A DNA stretch of 64,000 nucleotides from Chryseobacterium camelliae (GTDB lineage: Bacteria > Bacteroidota > Bacteroidia > Flavobacteriales > Weeksellaceae), in contig NZ_CP115859.1 in the NCBI RefSeq assembly GCF_027920545.1, positions 2,883,001-2,947,000 on the forward strand, written 5' to 3'. Position numbers and translations under genes: made by a program. Below the pieces are notes generated by a model. It saw only the letters and a list, made by a program, of their open reading frames with translations. It searched no databases and was not told the origin of the DNA. Every line of letters begins with the position of its first letter. Position 1 is the stretch's first letter. Positions 43,082 to 51,463 of the stretch are shown piece after piece.

Positions 43082-43369
43082 TTAGATAATTTCTGTTAAA
43101 TAAATCTGAGTTTTTTCCTGTAGTTTTTCATCAACAAGAGTTCCAAAAGCCTGAATGTAGGGTTGCTGGTTATGTTGAGCCAACCCTTCCTCACTTTTCC
43201 AGATTTCGTAGAAGATAAACTGGTTTTTGTCTTCAATTCCCTGATGAAGCGTATACAATTCGTTGGCTTCCTCTTTTACGGTTTCTTTTACCATGTTCTG
43301 AAGAACCTCCAATACTTCGTTTCTGTGTTCTTCTTTTGCTTTGATGACAGCTGTAAGATAAATTTTCAT
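43082..43369 (-). CDS. antibiotic biosynthesis monooxygenase-type protein (YgiN-like quinol monooxygenase)
   Basis: A 95-residue ferredoxin-like alpha/beta protein of the ABM superfamily. It shows ELYTLHQGIEDKNQFIFYEIWKSEE with the conserved W-x-[SD]-x-E, then LAQHNQQPY. It acts without a bound cofactor in characterised homologues. Its start overlaps the stop of the MdaB-like gene by 1 nt; E. coli has the analogous MdaB/YgiN pair in a quinone redox cycle, so the same partnership is likely here. Confidence 0.88.
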   Translation of the reverse strand: MKIYLTAVIKAKEEHRNEVLEVLQNMVKETVKEEANELYTLHQGIEDKNQFIFYEIWKSEEGLAQHNQQPYIQAFGTLVDEKLQEKTQIYLTEII

Positions 43370-43983
43370 CAGGCAAACTGAGGTTTTAATTCTTTTTCAA
43401 AAATACTAGTAAGATGCTCCCTGTACAGTTTCATATCACGTTCGATGTTCGCATTTTTCTCTACATCATGGAAATGAAAACTTTCCATTTTTTCCAATGA
43501 AACAAAAGCGTTCATTCTGTGGAATCCAAATAATGGTCCATTATCTACACTGGTCTCGTTGAAGAACTCTCCCGGAAGCGTAAAAGCTGTTTCCGGAGCA
43601 TTCCAGCTTGTGGTCAGCATATATTTTCTTCCTTTCAGCATTCCTCCCGTTCCATAGTTAATTTTCGGGTTTTCGGCGGTTCTGCCATCGCTCATATAAA
43701 TTCCTTTTGCATGACCGGCTGTGAAAACTTCATCAATATATTTTTTCAAACCGTTGGGTAGCTGAAACCACCATATCGGAGTATGATAAATAATGTAATC
43801 TGCCCAAACGAATTTTTCCACTTCTTCATGCTTGTCATAATTCTCACTTACATTCGTTATTTTTACTTCTACATTTTCAAAGTTTTTCAGAACTTTCAAT
43901 GTGTTTTCTGCAATGGTCTGATTATATTTTCCTCCGGAATGTCCGAAGTTTTGTCCGCCGTTGATGATTAATACTTTTTTCAT
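43369..43983 (-). CDS. MdaB-like NAD(P)H:quinone oxidoreductase (flavodoxin fold)
   Basis: A 204-residue flavoprotein. The FAD/FMN-binding N-terminus is INGGQNFGHSGGKYNQT. WADYIIYHTPIWWFQLPNGLKKYIDEVF and the following GGMLKGRKYMLTTSWNAP match the MdaB/NQO family. It reduces quinones by two electrons, avoiding semiquinones. It is the first gene of a pair with the quinol monooxygenase (1-nt overlap). Confidence 0.9.
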   Translation of the reverse strand: MKKVLIINGGQNFGHSGGKYNQTIAENTLKVLKNFENVEVKITNVSENYDKHEEVEKFVWADYIIYHTPIWWFQLPNGLKKYIDEVFTAGHAKGIYMSDGRTAENPKINYGTGGMLKGRKYMLTTSWNAPETAFTLPGEFFNETSVDNGPLFGFHRMNAFVSLEKMESFHFHDVEKNANIERDMKLYREHLTSIFEKELKPQFA

Positions 43984-44150
43984 TGTTTGATGATTGTTTA
44001 AATTTTATGATGCAAAGTTATGGCGGGTCATTGTATAATAAAAATAATATAAATTATAGTTAATTATTATAAAAATGATAGTTTTGTTTCTGTAAGTAGG
44101 TTTCTAGCAAATAGAGAATGAGTTTAATAAAAATCGCAATATGTATTGGT

Positions 44151-44158
44151 TACTTTTG
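44151..44158 (+). promoter_or_regulatory. candidate -7 promoter element for the 44203 hydrolase
   Basis: TACTTTTG matches TAnnTTTG, 44 nt upstream of the ATG; the -33 box is not clear. Confidence 0.35.
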
Positions 44159-44202
44159 TGGGATATTTCAGGCATATTTGCATCAACACTTAATTAGAAA
44201 TT

Positions 44203-45138
44203 ATGAAAAACACTTTCTTTTTTATTTTATCAGTATTGTCAGTATTTTGTTTTGGACAGGTAAAATCAGTTAAAATTGATACGATTCTAGCTCCGGATAT
44301 CGGAGGAATAAAACAAGTGATAGAAATAAAAACAGATGACTCTAATAAACCGGTACTTTTATTTTTATCCGGGGGACCCGGAAGTTCTATGATAAAAAAC
44401 GCAGAAGTTTTTACCAACCTTTTAAAGGATAGATTCACTCTTGTTCAATGGGATCAGAGAGATGCGGGGAAAACATTAGAATTGAATCCTTCACCCAATC
44501 AACCATCAGTCGCGCAGATGGAAAAAGATACTTATGAAGTGATCAATTTCCTTACAAAAGAACTGAAACAGAAGAAAATATATTTATTGGGAAGTTCTTG
44601 GGGAAATGTTTTAGGTTTTAATATGGTTAAAAATCATCCTGAACTTTTGCATGCCTATTTTGCTGTCAATCCTGTTGTCAGCCAGTTGAAGAGTGAAAAA
44701 GAATTGCTTAAAACACTGAAAGTTCAGTTTAAAGAAAATCCTGTTGCCAATAAAGAATTGACAAACGTACACATTCCTTTTACTAAGGATGAGGATTTAT
44801 TTTATTTAAGAAAGTGGCTTTTTTATAGAGAAGGTAAAGAATATGTATTAAGTGATGATTTTAAAAAAGGTTTTCTTGAGTGGTCAAAAACTTGGTCGCC
44901 TGTATGGAATGAAGTAATGACTATCGATTTACGAAAGACTTTACAAAAAGTTGATTGCCCCATTTATTTTTTTGTTGGTGAAAATGATATTCAAACCTCC
45001 ACTGCTATTACAAAAGAATATTTTAAGCAGTTGAAAGCTCCGAAGAAAGGTTTGTTTCTATTTGAAAATTCAGGGCATCAGATTCATAAAGATGAACCTC
45101 AAAAATTTCAGAATACCATCATAGAAGTAATAAATTAA
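44203..45138 (+). CDS. secreted alpha/beta hydrolase, proline iminopeptidase-like
   Basis: A 311-residue protein with a short signal peptide (MKNTFFFILSVLSVFCFGQ). The prolyl-aminopeptidase-type oxyanion motif LSGGPGSSM, QWDQRDAGKT, the nucleophile elbow GSSWGN, the acid in VGENDIQTS and the His in NSGHQIHKDEP give a complete active site. The SGGPG loop favours the S33 peptidase/hydrolase family. It lies 62 nt before a LysR gene that has its own promoter-like box. Confidence 0.87.
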   Translation: MKNTFFFILSVLSVFCFGQVKSVKIDTILAPDIGGIKQVIEIKTDDSNKPVLLFLSGGPGSSMIKNAEVFTNLLKDRFTLVQWDQRDAGKTLELNPSPNQPSVAQMEKDTYEVINFLTKELKQKKIYLLGSSWGNVLGFNMVKNHPELLHAYFAVNPVVSQLKSEKELLKTLKVQFKENPVANKELTNVHIPFTKDEDLFYLRKWLFYREGKEYVLSDDFKKGFLEWSKTWSPVWNEVMTIDLRKTLQKVDCPIYFFVGENDIQTSTAITKEYFKQLKAPKKGLFLFENSGHQIHKDEPQKFQNTIIEVIN

Positions 45139-45167
45139 ATCTAAATATTAGTATTGTGATTGTTTTG

Positions 45168-45175
45168 TAATTTTG
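45168..45175 (+). promoter_or_regulatory. candidate -7 promoter element for the LysR gene
   Basis: TAATTTTG matches TAnnTTTG, 25 nt upstream of the ATG at 45201. Confidence 0.4.
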
Positions 45176-45200
45176 TATCAGAATATTAATAAATAAAGTC

Positions 45201-46118
45201 ATGGTCAATTTAGAATGGTACCGAACTTTTAAAGCAATCTATAAAACAGGAACTTTAACGGGAGCTGCAGATTCACTGTTTATCTCGCAACCCGGAGTGA
45301 GCTTGCATTTAAGTTCTCTGGAAGCTTATGTCGGATATAAATTATTCGACAGAACCGGAAGGAAAATGATTCCGACAGAAAGAGGAAAAGTTTTATTCAA
45401 CGCGATTTTTGAACCTTTGACAAAGCTGGAAGATGTAGAGAAAAATTTCCAGAAATCTACTGAAAAGCATACTCCGACTATAAGTGTGGGAATGTGTTTT
45501 GAGACCTTTCAGACAACCCTGGAACAATATGTTTCGACCTTACCTTTTAATTTAATCATCAGTTTTGGGGAATATCCTGAAATGTTGGATCAACTCGATA
45601 AAGGGATTTTAGATTTGATTATTACTCCCAAAAAAGGAACTTCACCGAATATTTTACATGAAGCATTTTCTTCTGAACAGATCATTCTGGTCGGCGGAAA
45701 AGATGTAAACAAGGAAAGCTTTAATGAAGTGGTGGCTACAAAAGGCCTGGAACATGTTGAAGAATGGCTGAAGCAGGAAAAATGGTATGGAACAACGGGA
45801 GATATGGAACATCTTTTTCAGTTCTGGATCCAGAATTTTGGTCATAAACCGAATTTCCGCCCCAATTATATTGTTCCGAATTTAAATTCAATCATCCGTT
45901 GTTTGAAAGGTGGAACCGGATTAGCTGTCATTCCTGATTTTTTATGTAAAAATGAAATTGAAAGTGGTGAAGTAAAACTGATTTGGGAAGGAGAGAAAAA
46001 GCTTGAAAATACGTTGTATTTCGGATGCAGAAAAAACACGAACTACGAAGAGGAAATTAATCATATCAAAGGCTTATTCAGAAAAATGATGAGCAAGGAC
46101 GAAGCTTTGATTGCTTAA
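45201..46118 (+). CDS. LysR family transcriptional regulator
   Basis: A 305-residue regulator. The N-terminal winged helix (residues 1-60) shows LEWYRTFKAIYKTGTLTGAA and LFISQPGVSLHLSSLE, with FDRTGRKMIPTERG after it. The effector domain follows, ending before EGEKKLENTLYFGCRKN. Targets are not encoded in the sequence. Candidates are the hydrolase upstream and the mdaB-like operon further upstream on the other strand; the gap 43984-44202 between those two divergent units could hold its operator. Confidence 0.92.
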   Translation: MVNLEWYRTFKAIYKTGTLTGAADSLFISQPGVSLHLSSLEAYVGYKLFDRTGRKMIPTERGKVLFNAIFEPLTKLEDVEKNFQKSTEKHTPTISVGMCFETFQTTLEQYVSTLPFNLIISFGEYPEMLDQLDKGILDLIITPKKGTSPNILHEAFSSEQIILVGGKDVNKESFNEVVATKGLEHVEEWLKQEKWYGTTGDMEHLFQFWIQNFGHKPNFRPNYIVPNLNSIIRCLKGGTGLAVIPDFLCKNEIESGEVKLIWEGEKKLENTLYFGCRKNTNYEEEINHIKGLFRKMMSKDEALIA

Positions 46119-46134
46119 TTTTTGACTGTGCTTT

Positions 46135-46216
46135 TGTCATTCAGAGCGAAATGAAATGGAGCGTGGAATCTAGCTGTTTTTTCGTAATGAATAGCCTGGA
46201 TTCTTACGGAATGACA
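46135..46216. repeat. dispersed palindromic repeat, copy 3
   Basis: The left end TGTCATTCAGAGCGAAATGA leads to GGAATCTAG. The right end GGATTCTTACGGAATGACA is its inverted partner. Total 82 bp, between the LysR gene and the converging GNAT gene. Confidence 0.75.
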
Positions 46217-46231
46217 AGCTTTAAGGTTCTG

Positions 46232-46666
46232 TTACAAACTCATATGAATGATCGGATACTCTTTTCCTGAGCCATCTTTTTCAGATCTTCCGATTGTTTT
46301 GAATCCCATCTTTTCATAAAAACCGATGGCTTGTGGATTTTGTTCATTCACATCCACTTTTGTCAAGCCGGTCTTCTCTTTCATAAATTGATATAATTTT
46401 TTGCCCAAACCTTTTCCACGGGCATCATTATGAATGAAAAGCATTTCCAGGTTTCCTTCTGCAACGGAAGCAAAACCTTGCGGTTCTTCATTTACAGTAA
46501 TTAGATACACTTCAAGATTAGGTAAATAATCTCTGGGAATGATTTCTTTAAAATAATCAAAATCTTCTTCAACAAGAAAATCATGAGTTGCTTTCACAGC
46601 AGATTCCCAGATTTCCATGATTCTTGGATAATCTTCTGATATTGCAATTCTGATATGATGTGACAT
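46232..46666 (-). CDS. GNAT family N-acetyltransferase
   Basis: A 144-residue acetyltransferase. The acetyl-CoA binding motif A is in LFIHNDARGKGLGKKLYQF (R/Q-x-x-G-x-G/A type) and the closing motif is NPQAIGFYEKMGFKTIGRS. The acceptor substrate is unknown; small members like this acetylate amines, amino acids or antibiotics. It is convergent with the LysR gene and divergent from the second aldo/keto reductase. Confidence 0.92.
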   Translation of the reverse strand: MSHHIRIAISEDYPRIMEIWESAVKATHDFLVEEDFDYFKEIIPRDYLPNLEVYLITVNEEPQGFASVAEGNLEMLFIHNDARGKGLGKKLYQFMKEKTGLTKVDVNEQNPQAIGFYEKMGFKTIGRSEKDGSGKEYPIIHMSL

Positions 46667-46780
46667 AATTTTAAGATTTTCACAAAAATATAAAATTCAA
46701 AAATAAGTAAAATTGGTAACTGAAAATTTCAAAACTTTATCGCAAATTTGTTTGACTTTAATTGATAAACAACCAAAATT

Positions 46781-47656
46781 ATGGAACAAAAAATATATGC
46801 AGGACAGCCTGTGATTACGTTAAATAATGGAGTGGATATTCCGGCTTTGGGATTTGGAGTCTGGCAGATGGAAGATTTGAAAGAATGTGAAAAAGCGGTG
46901 ATCAAAGCCATTGAAACCGGTTACAGAATGATTGATACGGCTTCCATTTATCTCAATGAAACTGCTGTTGGAAACGCCATTAAAAACAGTGGCATAAACA
47001 GAGATGAGCTGTTTGTTACTTCAAAGCTTTGGGTTCAGGATATTGCCTATGATAAGACAAAAAGTGCTTTTCAGAGAACATTGGACAGATTGCAGCTGGA
47101 TTATCTGGATATGTACCTTATTCATTGGCCTTACGGAGATTTTACCGGGGCATGGAAAGCAATGGAAGACCTGTACCATGAAGGAAAAATCAAAGCGATC
47201 GGAGTCTGTAATTTTCCTGTTGAAAAAATGGAGGAATTAAAAGCCAGTTCAACGGTTCTTCCTGTCGTTAATCAGATTGAACTGCATCCTATTTTCCAGC
47301 AAAAAGTGCTTCAGAAATATGACAGAGAAAACAATATTGTTACACAACCCTGGAGTCCGCTTGGAAACGGAAATGCCGAATTGTTAAATCATTCGGAACT
47401 GAAAGCTATTGCTAAAAAATATAGTAAAACAATTGCTCAAGTGATTCTGAGATGGCATCTGCAGGAAGGTTTCTGCGTGATTCCGAAATCTGTAACTCCT
47501 TCCAGAATTGAAGAAAATTTTAACGTTTTTGATTTTGAACTGACGGAAAATGAAATGAATATTATCCGTTCTTTAGATACAGGAAAAAGATTGTTTTTTG
47601 ACCCGAAAGATCCGTCTTGGGAAAAGAAGATGCTGAATGCCGTGGCTGATATTTAA
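46781..47656 (+). CDS. aldo/keto reductase, 2,5-diketogluconate reductase type
   Basis: A 291-residue AKR with a full catalytic set: Asp/Tyr in RMIDTASIYLNE, Lys in FVTSKLWVQD, His in LIHWPYG. NADPH-binding residues lie in VIPKSVTPSRIEEN. It belongs to the AKR3/5-like group reducing small carbonyl compounds. It is a different subgroup from the reductase at 41030-42013. The gene stands alone with a terminator before the nitronate monooxygenase gene. Confidence 0.92.
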   Translation: MEQKIYAGQPVITLNNGVDIPALGFGVWQMEDLKECEKAVIKAIETGYRMIDTASIYLNETAVGNAIKNSGINRDELFVTSKLWVQDIAYDKTKSAFQRTLDRLQLDYLDMYLIHWPYGDFTGAWKAMEDLYHEGKIKAIGVCNFPVEKMEELKASSTVLPVVNQIELHPIFQQKVLQKYDRENNIVTQPWSPLGNGNAELLNHSELKAIAKKYSKTIAQVILRWHLQEGFCVIPKSVTPSRIEENFNVFDFELTENEMNIIRSLDTGKRLFFDPKDPSWEKKMLNAVADI

Positions 47657-47681
47657 ATGAAAAACAGACATTTATCATAGT

Positions 47682-47709
47682 AAGAAGCAATTAAGGTTGC
47701 TTCTTTTTT
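47682..47709 (+). terminator. terminator of the 46781 aldo/keto reductase gene
   Basis: A 9-bp stem, AAGAAGCAA (47682-47690) with TTGCTTCTT (47697-47705), a 6-nt loop and a T6 tract. Confidence 0.88.
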
Positions 47710-47743
47710 ATTACCTTTATTTGAGATATATAAAACTAATGCT

Positions 47744-48799
47744 ATGTTTTGGCCGGGAAAAATTAGTAAAAAACTCAATATAGAATATCCTGTTATCCAG
47801 GCGCCGATGTTTGGAGCCAGTACACCGGAAATGGCGGCTGCCGCCAGTAAGGCATCGTGTTTAGGATCTTTAGCCATTGCAGATCTTTCCGGAGAGGTGT
47901 CTATTCAATTGATGAGAGAGACGAAAAGATTAACTGATAAGCCTTTTGCTGTAAATATTTTTGTTCACAAGATTGCTGAAATTACTGATGCTCTTAAAGA
48001 TCAATATACTAAGACCAAAAGATTTATTGAAGATCTTGCCGGAAGAAATAATATTGAAATAGATCTCCCTGAATTGACTGATATTAAAGTTAATACCTAT
48101 CATGAGCAAATTGATGCTGTAATTGAAGAAAAATGCAGAATATTAAGTTTTACTTTCGGAAATATTGATGATGAAAGTATTCAGAAATTAAAGGAAAATA
48201 GAATCATCTTAATAGGAACCTGTACTTCCGTGGGAGAAGCTTTAGAATTGGAAAAGTCAGGAATTGATCTTATTTGTGTTCAGGGAATTGAAGCAGGCGG
48301 TCACAGAGGCAGTTTTGAAGCTGATGATATTCCGCAGATTGGTGGTCTTTCTTTGTTTTCGGAGGTATATGATTCGGTAAATGTTCCTTTAATTTATGCG
48401 GGCGGAATTTATAATGCAAAAACAATAAGGGCTGCCAAAGAGTTGGGAGCGGAAGGTTTTCAGGTGGGAAGTATGTTGCTGGCTTCCCGGGAAAGTGCTT
48501 TACAGAATTTCGAAAAGGAAAGACTGAAACACATTCATGAGAAAGATATTATGTTAACGAAAAGTTTTTCGGGACGTTATGCAAGAGGGGTTAAAAATAA
48601 ATTTATTGAGGCTCTTGAAAACTCGGAATATATATTGCCGTATCCTTATCAGAATAAGCTGACGGGAATTTTGCGAAAAGCAGCAAGAAGTGCTAAAAAT
48701 ACCGAATTTGTGAATCTTTGGGTAGGACAATCGATCCATCAGTATAGTGAAAGTTCTGCTGAAGACATATTGAAAAACCTCATTCGTAGTTGTAAGTAA
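47744..48799 (+). CDS. nitronate monooxygenase-like flavin enzyme (NMO family)
   Basis: A 351-residue FMN-dependent TIM barrel. It shows YPVIQAPMFGASTPEMAAAASKA at the start, the FMN phosphate segments GIEAGGHRGSF and IYAGGIYNAKTIRAAKELGAEGFQVGS, and the catalytic His in GGHRG. The family oxidises propionate-3-nitronate or related nitronates. Some Bacteroidota members may act on other substrates, so the reaction is inferred from family. Confidence 0.9.
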   Translation: MFWPGKISKKLNIEYPVIQAPMFGASTPEMAAAASKASCLGSLAIADLSGEVSIQLMRETKRLTDKPFAVNIFVHKIAEITDALKDQYTKTKRFIEDLAGRNNIEIDLPELTDIKVNTYHEQIDAVIEEKCRILSFTFGNIDDESIQKLKENRIILIGTCTSVGEALELEKSGIDLICVQGIEAGGHRGSFEADDIPQIGGLSLFSEVYDSVNVPLIYAGGIYNAKTIRAAKELGAEGFQVGSMLLASRESALQNFEKERLKHIHEKDIMLTKSFSGRYARGVKNKFIEALENSEYILPYPYQNKLTGILRKAARSAKNTEFVNLWVGQSIHQYSESSAEDILKNLIRSCK

Positions 48800-48800
48800 A

Positions 48801-48834
48801 AAAAATCCTTTCATCTAAACATGAAAGGATTTTT
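48801..48834. terminator. bidirectional terminator between the NMO gene and mpl
   Basis: A perfect 14-bp stem, AAAAATCCTTTCAT (48801-48814) with ATGAAAGGATTTTT (48821-48834), and a 6-nt loop, between converging genes. Confidence 0.93.
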
Positions 48835-48836
48835 TA

Positions 48837-50174
48837 TTATTTCGTTAAATCAAGCCCTCCGAAGTTACCCGAGCTCATCATCAGGTAAACGCCTTGGGTT
48901 TTGTCAAGAGTATTCCAATAGGCGTGAAGTTCTTCCGCATTGGTGAAAACTTTTAGATTTTCGTTTTTGAATTTTTCTTTGATTAATTCAGCGGAGATAG
49001 GCTCCATTCTCTTAATTTTCAAAGCATCTTCAGAATAAAATACCACCGCATGATCCAATCCATCCATCGCATGATCATATTGCTCTAAAAATGCAGGATT
49101 AAGGCTTGAATAGGTGTGAAGTTCAAGGAAACCGTATTTTTTCTCATTTTTAAATTGTTCGCAGAAAGCTTTTACAACAGCTTTTACTTTGCTGGGAGCG
49201 TGTGCAAAATCTTTGTAAAGGGTTCCTTTATCTTCTCTTTCTACTCTTTCCAGACGTTTTGAAGCCCCCTTAAAGCTCATAATCGCTTCATAGAAATCTT
49301 CATCCATAATGCCTAAAGTCTGGCAAATATGTCTTGCCCCTTCAAGGTTTAGTAAATTATGTGCTCCAAATACAGAAAGCGGAACATCACCCATTTCGGT
49401 TTTAAGGTAGACTTTTCCGTTGCTGATTTCATATTCAGGCGTTTTGTAAGGGATTTTTCTGAAGTAATTTTCAGCATCTTCCACTACTTTTACGACTTCA
49501 GCATCTTCTTCATTATAAACCAAGATTCCGCCTGGAGTAATACTGGCAACAAATCTTCTGAACTGCTCGATATAGTCATCAAATGTTTTAAAAACATTAA
49601 TATGATCCCATGCAATTCCACTCATTAAAGCAATATTCGGCTGATAAAGCAAGAATTTTGAACGAAGATCGATAGGAGAGGAAAGGTATTCATCACCTTC
49701 TAATACCATAAAATCGTTGTCCTGAGTCAGCTTTACCATGCAATCGAAACCTTCCAGCTGAGCTCCCACCATGAAATCCACATCTTTCTGATGAAAGTTC
49801 AACACATGAAGAATCATAGAAGTGATGGTAGTTTTCCCGTGCGAACCTGCAATAACTACTCTGGTCTTATTTTTTGACTGTTCGTAAAGGAATTCAGGAT
49901 ATGAATAAATTTTTAAACCCAGTTCTTTTGCTTTTGCCAACTCAGGATTGTCCTGGTGGGCATGCATACCAAGAATTACAGCGTCAATATCGGAAGTGAT
50001 CTTTTCAGGAAACCAGCCCATTTCCGGGGGTAAAATTCCCTTTTTTTCCAATCTTGATTTTGAAGGTTCAAAAATGGCATCATCCGAACCTGTTACCTGA
50101 TATCCTTTGTCTTTTAATGCAATGGCAAGATTGTGCATCGCGCTTCCTCCAATTGCTATGAAGTGGGTTTTCAA
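48837..50174 (-). CDS. mpl: Mpl-like murein peptide ligase (UDP-MurNAc:L-Ala-D-Glu-mDAP ligase)
   Basis: A 445-residue Mur ligase. The N-terminal Rossmann domain is AIGGSAMHNLAIALKDKG. The ATP-binding P-loop is AGSHGKTTITSM, the central-domain metal/carbamate region is ALMSGIAWDHINVF, and the C-terminal domain includes KDFAHAPSKVKA. It reattaches recycled tripeptide to UDP-MurNAc. The GSHGKTT and early MHNLA favour Mpl over MurC, which would need a separate gene elsewhere. A lipoprotein gene lies 6 nt upstream. Confidence 0.88.
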   Translation of the reverse strand: MKTHFIAIGGSAMHNLAIALKDKGYQVTGSDDAIFEPSKSRLEKKGILPPEMGWFPEKITSDIDAVILGMHAHQDNPELAKAKELGLKIYSYPEFLYEQSKNKTRVVIAGSHGKTTITSMILHVLNFHQKDVDFMVGAQLEGFDCMVKLTQDNDFMVLEGDEYLSSPIDLRSKFLLYQPNIALMSGIAWDHINVFKTFDDYIEQFRRFVASITPGGILVYNEEDAEVVKVVEDAENYFRKIPYKTPEYEISNGKVYLKTEMGDVPLSVFGAHNLLNLEGARHICQTLGIMDEDFYEAIMSFKGASKRLERVEREDKGTLYKDFAHAPSKVKAVVKAFCEQFKNEKKYGFLELHTYSSLNPAFLEQYDHAMDGLDHAVVFYSEDALKIKRMEPISAELIKEKFKNENLKVFTNAEELHAYWNTLDKTQGVYLMMSSGNFGGLDLTK

Positions 50175-50180
50175 TTGTAT

Positions 50181-50618
50181 TTATTGTTTTTTTACATTAT
50201 TATTAATGATCTCCTGAAAGGCATTGGTGATGTTTGCCCAGTTCGTTTTGAAGTTGGATGCGATGGAGCCTGCATCGGTTTTGCTGCCTTCATTAAGGCC
50301 TTTTTTTATATTGATAGAAGTGGCAATACCATCATAAATTTTTTGATGGTCTTCCTGTATCCTTCTGAAATTATTTTCAGAAAGGGTGTTGTCCAGTTTT
50401 TTTAAATCTTCGTCGGTAAGGGTAAAGTTCTGATTGTATTTTTTTCCTTCCCCTTCAAAAGAGTAGTGAACATTATTTCCTTTAATCAAAAGGTTCTCGT
50501 AAACAGGAGCATACCCTCCGCTTTTAGAATAGCTGATGTCAAAATCTGAATATGCTTTTTGGCTGTTGCACGAAACCGTTACTATAATTGCGAATAAGAT
50601 GGCTATTATTTTGTTCAT
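50181..50618 (-). CDS. small lipoprotein of unknown function
   Basis: A 145-residue protein with lipobox VTVSC (Cys17). The mature part begins FDISYSKSGGYAPVYENLLIKG, with a YSFEGEGKKYNQNFTLTDEDLKKL segment that looks like a ligand-binding beta sheet. No family is named. The gene is 6 nt upstream of mpl and 11 nt downstream of the acyltransferase gene, so the three are probably one transcript (acyltransferase first). Confidence 0.7.
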   Translation of the reverse strand: MNKIIAILFAIIVTVSCNSQKAYSDFDISYSKSGGYAPVYENLLIKGNNVHYSFEGEGKKYNQNFTLTDEDLKKLDNTLSENNFRRIQEDHQKIYDGIATSINIKKGLNEGSKTDAGSIASNFKTNWANITNAFQEIINNNVKKQ

Positions 50619-50629
50619 ATCAACTTATT

Positions 50630-51436
50630 TTAATTAGCAGAATTCTTTTGTTCCAATTTTTTAGCTTTAATCTCTTCATCATAGCTGTGCAATACATTGA
50701 AATCTTCTGTTTGCTCAATAGCAGTCATGATTTTTACTAAAATCTCCTGTGCATTCTCTTTATCATAATCGATGTCAAGAGGTGCTTTAAATTCCATAGT
50801 AGGCTTTACCCCCGTTACTTTTACTCTGAGCCCCTTTTTATCAAAAGCGCGTCTGAATCCGTTTATTTTAATGGGAATTACGATAGGGCGCTGGTTTTTT
50901 ATCAGTTTAGCGGTACCTTTTCTTCCCTGGGCAAATGCTGAGGTAGTCCCTTGGGGAAAGGTGGCAACCCATCCGTTATCCAGAGCTTTCATGATATTAT
51001 CAATTTCACTCATATCCACCATCCTGTTGACGTTTTTACCTTCCGATCTCCATGTTCTTTTTACGGTAACTGCTCCGGCTATTTTAAAAATTTTGGGAAG
51101 AATGCCTTTGTTCATGGTTTCTTCGGCGGCTACATAGTAAAAATCGATTTTAGGATTAAGCAGGTAAATAGGATTTTTAATGGTATTTAAATATCCGTTA
51201 TTTACAGCACAAAAGGCATGATACATTGCCGCTACATCCGCGAAATAGGTTTGATGGTTAGACACAAACAAGACATTTGAATCCGGAAGATCCACAAGGT
51301 GTTCAGTACCTGTTATTTTTAATTTATTAAAGCCATTGAACCTTCTATAGGAAACAAATCCCAGAATAAAAATAATTAATCTTTTTAAAAAATAAGGTGT
51401 ACCGAATGCATCGGTGAAAATGTTTTTCTTCGCCAT
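50630..51436 (-). CDS. 1-acyl-sn-glycerol-3-phosphate acyltransferase-like (PlsC family)
   Basis: A 268-residue acyltransferase. The NHQTYFAD box (HX4D) is the catalytic motif I, and FPQGTTS corresponds to the FPEGTRS motif III with Glu replaced by Gln and Arg by Thr. The change in motif III is unusual and may shift the acyl acceptor. An N-terminal hydrophobic segment (LIIFILGFVSYRRFNG) anchors it. It is first in a probable transcript with the lipoprotein and mpl. Confidence 0.85.
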   Translation of the reverse strand: MAKKNIFTDAFGTPYFLKRLIIFILGFVSYRRFNGFNKLKITGTEHLVDLPDSNVLFVSNHQTYFADVAAMYHAFCAVNNGYLNTIKNPIYLLNPKIDFYYVAAEETMNKGILPKIFKIAGAVTVKRTWRSEGKNVNRMVDMSEIDNIMKALDNGWVATFPQGTTSAFAQGRKGTAKLIKNQRPIVIPIKINGFRRAFDKKGLRVKVTGVKPTMEFKAPLDIDYDKENAQEILVKIMTAIEQTEDFNVLHSYDEEIKAKKLEQKNSAN

Positions 51437-51463
51437 CTCTCAATTAAACACGATACTGCAAAG

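Noticed and set aside
44190..44438. Minus-strand frame of 82 codons at the start of the secreted hydrolase gene
   Set aside because: It mirrors the signal peptide and oxyanion loop of the hydrolase; no independent evidence.
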